60,000 nt of DNA from Owenia fusiformis (taxonomy: Eukaryota > Annelida > Polychaeta > Sabellida > Oweniidae), in contig CAIIXF020000007.1 of the NCBI GenBank assembly GCA_903813345.2, positions 25,223,564-25,283,563 of the forward strand, in the 5' to 3' direction. Position 1 is the stretch's first letter; the number at the start of each line of letters is the position of its first letter. Shown piece after piece: positions 55,801 through 60,000 of the stretch. Both the position numbers and the translations under genes were made by a program. The notes beneath the pieces are model-generated. The model saw nothing but the letters and a program-made list of their open reading frames with translations, searched no databases and had not been told where the DNA came from.

Positions 55801-56841
55801 AGGCATATTTACCTCTACTCTCAATGTAAGGTTCTCATCCTCAAGTTCTTTAACCTTATTGTGAAGGTGATCAAAGTTCACATGGCCCAGGCCAAATGGA
55901 ACTCTCTCTCTCCTGGAAGAGTAAATATACAATGTATATTAGAAAGATATCAAGGCTGTAAATTTTATTATGATAATCAAACCCCACATCTAGCCTACAT
56001 TATGGTTTTTTACCTCTTAAAAGTTTAAGCTCGACAGTAATGTCTGTTCTCACACTTATTGATTGCCCACTTTAAAAACATTTTTTTAGTTCTTTCAAAT
56101 AACTCAAAACAACGATAATAAATACACTGACACAATACAGAATTTAAATTTTTTTTTATAGTTTTCTAACTTACGATGGAGAGCTTCGTGTGGAGTCATC
56201 TCCGTCGTCGGTGTAGATACGGAGCAGGTCATCCTTCATACACACCTCATGTTTCAACTGGTTCACCTGGGAACAAATAATCACAAAATACATATATCAC
56301 ATTATTCTTGTAACTATACCATGGAAACATATGTAGTGACTTTGGGGTCAGTTACTTTCAGTTTTCCCTACCAGTTTTTCTCGTTAAAAAAGGAACTCAC
56401 CAAATCAGTCGCTATAGCAATTTGCTCCTCTAAATGTTCGTTCTTTATTGTAAATGACTTGTTTTCTGCCAATAAATTCTGACCAATCCTAGCAGCTAAT
56501 TCGAGGTCTCGTTCTTTCTGCAATCACCAATCAAAAAAAAATGTTATGAACGTATTTTAATCTTTTTTTATATTATGCGAGAAATAAGAACAATAAAAAT
56601 ATCAGACAGGGGAATTATGGAAATATATCTAAATTAATAAGGTTTAATAATTATTATGAAATATATCTAAATTAATAAGGTTTAATAAATGTGCATGAAA
56701 AAATTATTGAAGCATTGCATTATGATAATTTTTAAAAGAAACTGAAAATTGAAGAAAAACTGACCTCTTCTAGAAGACGTGTAACAGCCTCTATATCGTG
56801 AAACGCCTTTGTCATCTGGCTCATACGGTCCGCACATAAGA
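40116..56841 (-). CDS. TRAK: Trafficking kinesin-binding protein (TRAK/Milton), 5' end not found
   Basis: This adaptor links kinesin-1 and dynein to Miro on mitochondria. Fourteen in-phase exons encode about 850 residues: 56841-56765, 56517-56401, 56266-56175, 55912-55813, 55340-55262, 53864-53734, 52115-52041, 50307-50087, 49484-49248, 47784-47614, 46438-46293, 46065-45820, 44395-44281, 40866-40116. The N-terminal coiled coil (HAP1-N type) starts LCADRMSQMTKAFHDIEAVT and KERDLELAARIGQNLL. The Milton-type middle part has YKIPEKLQIVKPLEGSATLH and LATPNLGGLLEERPGV, followed by STFTYTTSRVMHPTE. The last exon is a long Ser/Thr/Pro-rich tail ending GLSQSRP. The first exon here starts mid-codon, so at least one N-terminal exon is upstream, probably beyond 60000. 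I cannot tell TRAK1 from TRAK2, which arose within vertebrates. Confidence 0.95.
41560..41745. repeat. GGTGCCGAAACGGTGTCG-type short repeats, TRAK last intron
   Basis: GGTGCC(AAATTTC), GGTGTCGAAAC and GCGCCGAA phrases alternate in a GC-richer patch. The plus-strand open frame across it is a repeat translation. Confidence 0.6.
41806..42088. repeat. 39-bp minisatellite, about 7 copies, TRAK last intron
   Basis: The unit AATGCATTAGCAAGTTCAGT plus GAGTTCAATTTTGCCACCT repeats head to tail. Because 39 is a multiple of three it makes a spurious 13-residue repeat frame. Confidence 0.9.
43240..43385. repeat. 'AATTTAGAGTGTTGACTAC' dispersed repeat, copy 2
   Basis: CTCTTAAATTTGAATGAAGT, TTTCTTTACGATTTAGAGTG and TTGAGTACATCC, ending TTTTAAAACATGGTGATG. 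It has the same layout as the copy at 20611. Confidence 0.7.
44281..44395 (-). CDS. TRAK: TRAK exon (m)
   Basis: Acceptor TTTGTAG|ATGCAA and donor CCAAG|GTGAGA. It encodes FERASSTFTYTTSRVMHPTE, matching human NSTFTFTTCRILHPSDE. Confidence 0.93.
44865..45000. repeat. 25-bp minisatellite, TRAK intron
   Basis: ATTGTGTGAAAATCAAATTA plus CTCAG repeats four to five times with decay at both ends. Confidence 0.8.
45820..46065 (-). CDS. TRAK: TRAK exon (l)
   Basis: Acceptor AATGTAG|GCTCTG and donor AAAT|GTAAGC. It encodes GSATLHQWQRLATPNLGGLL and ERPGVQVKGE, then an acidic stretch (DYEEDGGFDAFNECSGE). Confidence 0.95.
46293..46438 (-). CDS. TRAK: TRAK exon (k)
   Basis: Acceptor TCTCCAG|ACTCGA and donor GAAG|GTAAAA. 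It encodes TPTPCRTPESMMSTGSG and KIPEKLQIVKPLEG, the start of the Milton-type conserved block. Confidence 0.95.
46885..47095. repeat. About 210-bp dispersed repeat, copy 2
   Basis: It matches 31412-31628 across its length (CATGGGGTCTATGGGGAATC, CAAGATTATTTCTACTCGCA). It lies in the TRAK intron between exons k and j. Confidence 0.75.
47614..47784 (-). CDS. TRAK: TRAK exon (j)
   Basis: Acceptor ATTACAG|TTCAAG and donor GAAAG|GTAGAT. It encodes GRPGVPGSKDLTEALTKLRL, matching human GTPGSHDLETALRRL, then a lineage-specific Thr/Asp/Cys stretch (CSETDTCDTDTYVTDACETE), then NYSER. Confidence 0.92.
49248..49484 (-). CDS. TRAK: TRAK exon (i), Ser-rich
   Basis: Acceptor GGTTCCAG|GCAGCA and donor TATGG|GTAAGT. 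It starts KQHSWKVLETAKFAKKAVVR, then a Ser-rich tract (SSRGSLSTCSSLNSS) and a region ending GDTDSLYG, comparable to the human SSFYGSD segment. Confidence 0.9.
50087..50307 (-). CDS. TRAK: TRAK exon (h)
   Basis: Acceptor ATTCCAG|TTAGCA and donor GAGAAA|GTAAGT. It encodes LADLKDKYNEALGLLVEAND and a linker with PYIPADSLACELESE, like human FPMDSLAAEIEG. Confidence 0.93.
51912..52030. repeat. 'AATTTAGAGTGTTGACTAC' dispersed repeat, copy 3
   Basis: TATTTCTATACACAGGTAATTT, split as TTTCTATACACAGG and TAATTTAGAGTGTCAACTAC. It abuts the donor side of TRAK exon g. Confidence 0.65.
52041..52115 (-). CDS. TRAK: TRAK exon (g)
   Basis: Acceptor TGTTATAG|GTGTCT and donor AATGAG|GTACAG, 25 codons. It encodes VSVENGELHSHVQASQEAQK, matching human AVENEELVQHLGAAKDAQ. 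A copy of the AATTTAGAGTG dispersed repeat begins about 10 bp beyond its donor. Confidence 0.9.
52755..52885. repeat. 'AATTTAGAGTGTTGACTAC' dispersed repeat, copy 4
   Basis: ATAATTTGAATGAAGTTTAT, TTTCTATACAATTTAGAGTG, TTTACTATATATCTGTTT and TTTTAAAATATGGC. It has the same orientation as the other copies. Confidence 0.7.
53734..53864 (-). CDS. TRAK: TRAK exon (f)
   Basis: Acceptor TTTTTAG|CTGAGG and donor AAAAAG|GTCAGA. It encodes a coiled coil with QQEEITSLLGRIVDLEAKVK, like human QEEITHLLSQIVDLQKKAK. Confidence 0.94.
53984..55066. mobile_element. Mariner-like non-autonomous foldback in TRAK intron
   Basis: The 1083-bp element is flanked by TA on each side and has ends CAGGGTGGTCCAAAAAAATT and AATTTTTTTTGGACCACCCTG. 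The inverted arms extend about 180 bp (53984-54170 and 54885-55066, e.g. AATGCACCAAAATTT, GTAAAGTTTATA, ATATGACCCCCTTTTCT). No transposase is seen in the middle. TA targets and CAGGGTGG-type ends fit Tc1/mariner. A solo end, CAGGGTGGGCCAAAAGAATG, is at 17799. Confidence 0.85.
55262..55340 (-). CDS. TRAK: TRAK exon (e)
   Basis: Acceptor TTTTCAG|TCTGCC and donor TTAT|GTGAGT. It encodes ANLKTDCVDFEAQEKRLVND and VCKQL, matching human KEQQLVNDCVKEL. Confidence 0.92.
55813..55912 (-). CDS. TRAK: TRAK exon (d)
   Basis: Acceptor CTTCCAG|GAGAGA and donor GTAGAG|GTAAAT. It encodes FDHLHNKVKELEDENLTLRV, matching human LDSLQKKLKDLEEENVVLR. Confidence 0.93.
56175..56266 (-). CDS. TRAK: TRAK exon (c)
   Basis: Acceptor TCCCAG|GTGAAC and donor CCATC|GTAAGT. 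It encodes VNQLKHEVCMKDDLLRIYTD plus an acidic DDGDD stretch, as in human SQLRHELSMKDELLQFYT. Confidence 0.93.
56401..56517 (-). CDS. TRAK: TRAK exon (b), HAP1-N coiled coil
   Basis: Acceptor GATTGCAG|AAAGAA and donor GATTTG|GTGAGT, 39 codons. It encodes KERDLELAARIGQNLLAENK and NEHLEEQIA, the best conserved TRAK segment. Confidence 0.95.
56608..56695. repeat. Short tandem duplication, TRAK intron
   Basis: ATATATCTAAATTAATAAGG plus TTTAATAA occurs twice, 36-40 bp apart. Confidence 0.8.
56765..56841 (-). CDS. TRAK: TRAK exon (a), start of the coiled coil
   Basis: Acceptor ATTTCCAG|TCTTAT and donor GAAGAG|GTCAGT. It encodes LCADRMSQMTKAFHDIEAVT and RLLEE, like the human CAERVGQMTKTYNDIDAVT segment. 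Confidence 0.93.
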
Positions 56842-59800
56842 CTGGAAATACAAGAAAAACAAGTGAATTTAGCGCTTCAAATAAAGAGTTCATTGTTGGT
56901 ATACTGCTTGAGCTATATATAAGCAAAAGCGAAATCTAAGTTTTATATCAAGTGATGAGTTTTAAAACGAAACTAGGTAAATTATAAATGCCTTTATAGA
57001 TCCTTTCGTTGAAAATAAAGCTCATGTTTGTCTCTGAAGAATTTCTGAACTATCCCGGCATTAATATACAGTACTTCAAGGCTATGCATCCATCCGCCTC
57101 GATACAATTATAACTATACCAAAAGCATTCAAAGGTTTGTAGATCTAACAACATTATATATTATTTAACATCATACTTCAATATTCCAGGCAATTTTGAT
57201 ATTGGTACTTGAATATTTCTAAATTTTGGGGAGATGTCAAACTGACATTGTCTACTATAGCACTCCACAAGAACAGGCATGAAGTGAGTGAGACTTATTG
57301 GTACCTTTCTAGGCGTTATTCAATACGGTCTTCGAAGATCAGAATGCTAGAATATTATAACTTTTGTGTTTTTCATTCGTCTTAACAAGGTACATGTGAA
57401 CTTAAGATTTCCATTGTGAAGTAAACAAAACACAATTTATCTATAAAATTAATTACTAAGAAGGCAAAGGAGTGACATTTTCAAAAACAACTTGCACAAG
57501 TGACCCACTAATCAATTGTCAGTTAACACCTCAAAGATAGTATTTCCCAAAATATCTGTGATAACTAAACAAATAATGGTTACAAGTAGAAAAGTTACAA
57601 GTATTTCAGATATAAAATATAAAAATGTGATTTCAACATTAATAGTGAGTAATTTTATTTGAAAAAGACACGAAAAAATATTGGTAAAAGCCTAAAATAT
57701 TCTAAAACTGAAACAATTTTTGGGGAAGGTTGCACCCTATATCTGACCCTGCCTTGGATACTATTATTGTTAAATGTTTTTATTATGATAAATTGATGTT
57801 GCATGCAAGGTCATGGTGATATGCGATAGAAACACCGGCAAATGTCATACTGCTCTAAACTTTGTCAATTTGTACTAATTAACAATATATCTGAGATAAT
57901 TTTTTTGAACTCAAAATTAATTTCCTCAAAAAGTAGATCATCTAAGTAAAATCTCTAGTCCTCTCATAAGCCCCCCCCCCCGCCTCCCCCTTCCCCAAAC
58001 ACAAATCACTATTTTTCCAATCAGACTGAGCTTAAGGGAGGGTAATTTCTACAGAAGTCAGTAGAGTATGTATGGAGGAAGGGTGTTCACTAAGACAGAT
58101 TTTACAATATATATATATATATATACAGGCATTCAAATAAAAGTAAGGACTTTAACATGAACTAATTGTGTACATGTAAGAAACGGGTGATCAATAAATC
58201 GATAAATTGATCACAAGTGACTCTCCACATCAGAAAACATTTGAAGTCATGTCATCAAACTTAGCGGAAATATAGTACATGCACTCTTATTATACCCTGG
58301 GAATTTGATAAATCACGAAAAACAGTTTCAGTTATGGTTGTTATGGTATTTCCAGTTTTGTGTACGAAAAATGTAGGCATTACTCTTTGTGATGAGCCTA
58401 TTATAAAATGTCTATCAAAACGATTATCAGAAAGATATTTTCAAATGTACACTCTTGCTGCTTTAGCTCATTTTTTGTTAGAACCCCTGCTCCATGGCAA
58501 TTATTCTGTGAACATCCATAAACACGAGGGACATTTCTTGCTTGTTCTTTAAACCTAGAAATCTGCTGTCTGCGTGAATCATAGTATTCACTGCTATACC
58601 TTTTAGTAAGGAGCCCATATTCTTAAAATTACTATTTTGCACAAAGTTTATTATTTGATATACATGTATTTATATTAAATATATTACTATTTGATTCCCT
58701 CTCAATGCTCGTGTTATAAATAACTAAAGCAAGTCATTAAATGTTACAACTTTTGTTGCTTTTGGATCATCTAGGAACAGATTTTGAGGCACATGTTCAA
58801 TTACATATAATGCCATGGATGATTCTTCACACAGTATCACAAATGATTTCACAATATAAAGTAGTTCACACTTTTTTAAACGCTGATACATGAAATTGAA
58901 TGTTTACACAAAGTTTAGGTTTTACTGTTATATTGTAAAGATGTTGACATTGATACATAATTATAAGTATATCAGTTGTCAACAGTTGCCATAGCAACCA
59001 TTTAAATAAACAGAGGTTGATCACAATCAACTCCAAAATTTCATTTAGATCTGAGACAATGGGACCAAAAACCTGTATATGTGCATGCACTACTATGATA
59101 ACACCATAAATTCAACAATATTTTTAAATAGTTTCACCATAAATAACCAGTTGCACATTTTCATAACAATGCTATGATGATAGCCTGCAATAATTTCAGA
59201 TTGATAAAATGTCATGTTAATTGATAATGTTATAAAAAGCAAAATAGAGAGTAATGTGATGAACTTATACTGAAACAGACTAAACAGACAAGTAGGGAAC
59301 ATGATCATCGATATAGAAATGCAAGAATGAGACCGCTTAATCAAATCTTAGAGAGAAATAGCATGAACTAACCATGAACAGATTGACATTTTAAGCATGA
59401 GGCACATCCAGGGTCGAGTTAGAGTAATAAAGAAGCAAAGAAATTAAATCATTCATCACCTGGAATTTCTTAGCTAACTTTTATTTTATTGCTAACTTAT
59501 GAATTATTATGCCTAGACTCTATAGTTTCTCTATTATCACTGCTTATAGCAAACTTTTTCTTTCTTTTTGAATTGACTTCCCCATACTTTCCCCAAAAAA
59601 TTATAGACTGTTTTTTCCCTAAATAGTTACAGTTATTTTTTTATCTACTTTAAAAGTGCTTTCTCCATTATTGTTTCCACCTAAATAAAAGTGATTAGTA
59701 GCAATTAATATGAATGTGGACCTCAAATTAATTACATGTACACAAAGTATTACATAGCTTAAAAAGTTTTTTTTCCTGATCTTTGCATAGAGCAAGTTGT

Positions 59801-60000
59801 TTACAAATATGTTCTGCAGAAAGATATAATAATGGAATATACCATTATAATCTACAACAGGTATTTCCAGTTGTTCACAATAAAACACTCATATATCTAC
59901 CTGCTAAACAGGTTTTATTAGCTAATGTACAACTTTTGTCTGAACACTTTTTTGACTTCTTATTAAAGGTCAGAACTGAGATGTTAAATCTCACTTTGGT
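56842..60000. other. TRAK: Probable TRAK intron or upstream region, no exon recognised
   Basis: I looked on the minus strand for the preceding TRAK segment and found none. The region is AT-rich with a C-rich run at 57971-57992 and an (AT)n tract at 58108-58124. The listed short open frames have no supporting evidence. Confidence 0.5.

Overview
This 60 kb window is AT-rich, intron-rich animal DNA. It has spliced genes with GT/AG junctions, long introns full of short inverted-repeat transposons, and (GACGGACA)-type microsatellites tied to a repeat carrying the phrase 'AAATGGCCGCCATTTT'. Protein similarities and repeat style suggest a marine invertebrate, probably a lophotrochozoan such as a mollusc. 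That is an inference; no sequence here names the species.

Five protein-coding genes can be reconstructed exon by exon with consistent splice phases. (1) Minus strand, 10837 down to 1032 and continuing past the window start: a secreted protein with a signal peptide, a cysteine-bearing N-terminal region I do not recognise, Pro/Thr-rich linkers and two EGF-like modules. (2) Plus strand, 11075-28730: D-3-phosphoglycerate dehydrogenase (PHGDH), ten exons, 528 aa, complete. It is head to head with gene 1 across 237 bp. (3) Minus strand, 24200-18326, entirely inside PHGDH intron 6: a secreted plant-type haem peroxidase, five exons, 367 aa. (4) Minus strand, 35728-31760: a paralogue of gene 3 with the same five-exon structure, 369 aa, convergent with PHGDH. 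(5) Minus strand, 56841 down to 40116: fourteen exons of a TRAK/Milton kinesin adaptor, about 850 aa, with the N-terminus outside the window or unrecognised.

The most striking structure is in PHGDH. Exon 3 (66 bp) has been tandemly amplified together with its splice donor into 15 copies with a 113-bp period. Each added unit is 65 bp of exon, 34 bp of intron and the first 14 bp of a MITE whose intact copy still closes the array. The extra copies keep the donor but lost the real acceptor. A second, smaller duplication has copied the acceptor and 5' end of PHGDH exon 8.

The two peroxidases combine a class III-like distal site (RLAFHDC...GCDG) with a class I, cytochrome-c-peroxidase-like proximal site (His, Trp, Asp) behind a signal peptide. 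The rest of the window is introns and intergenic DNA with many non-autonomous DNA elements (CAGG-ended MITEs with perfect 6-bp target duplications, mariner-like and pogo/Tigger-like foldbacks, other palindromes), minisatellites of 25, 27, 33, 39, 55 and 113 bp, and several undescribed dispersed repeats. I found no tRNA, rRNA, CRISPR or transposase gene.
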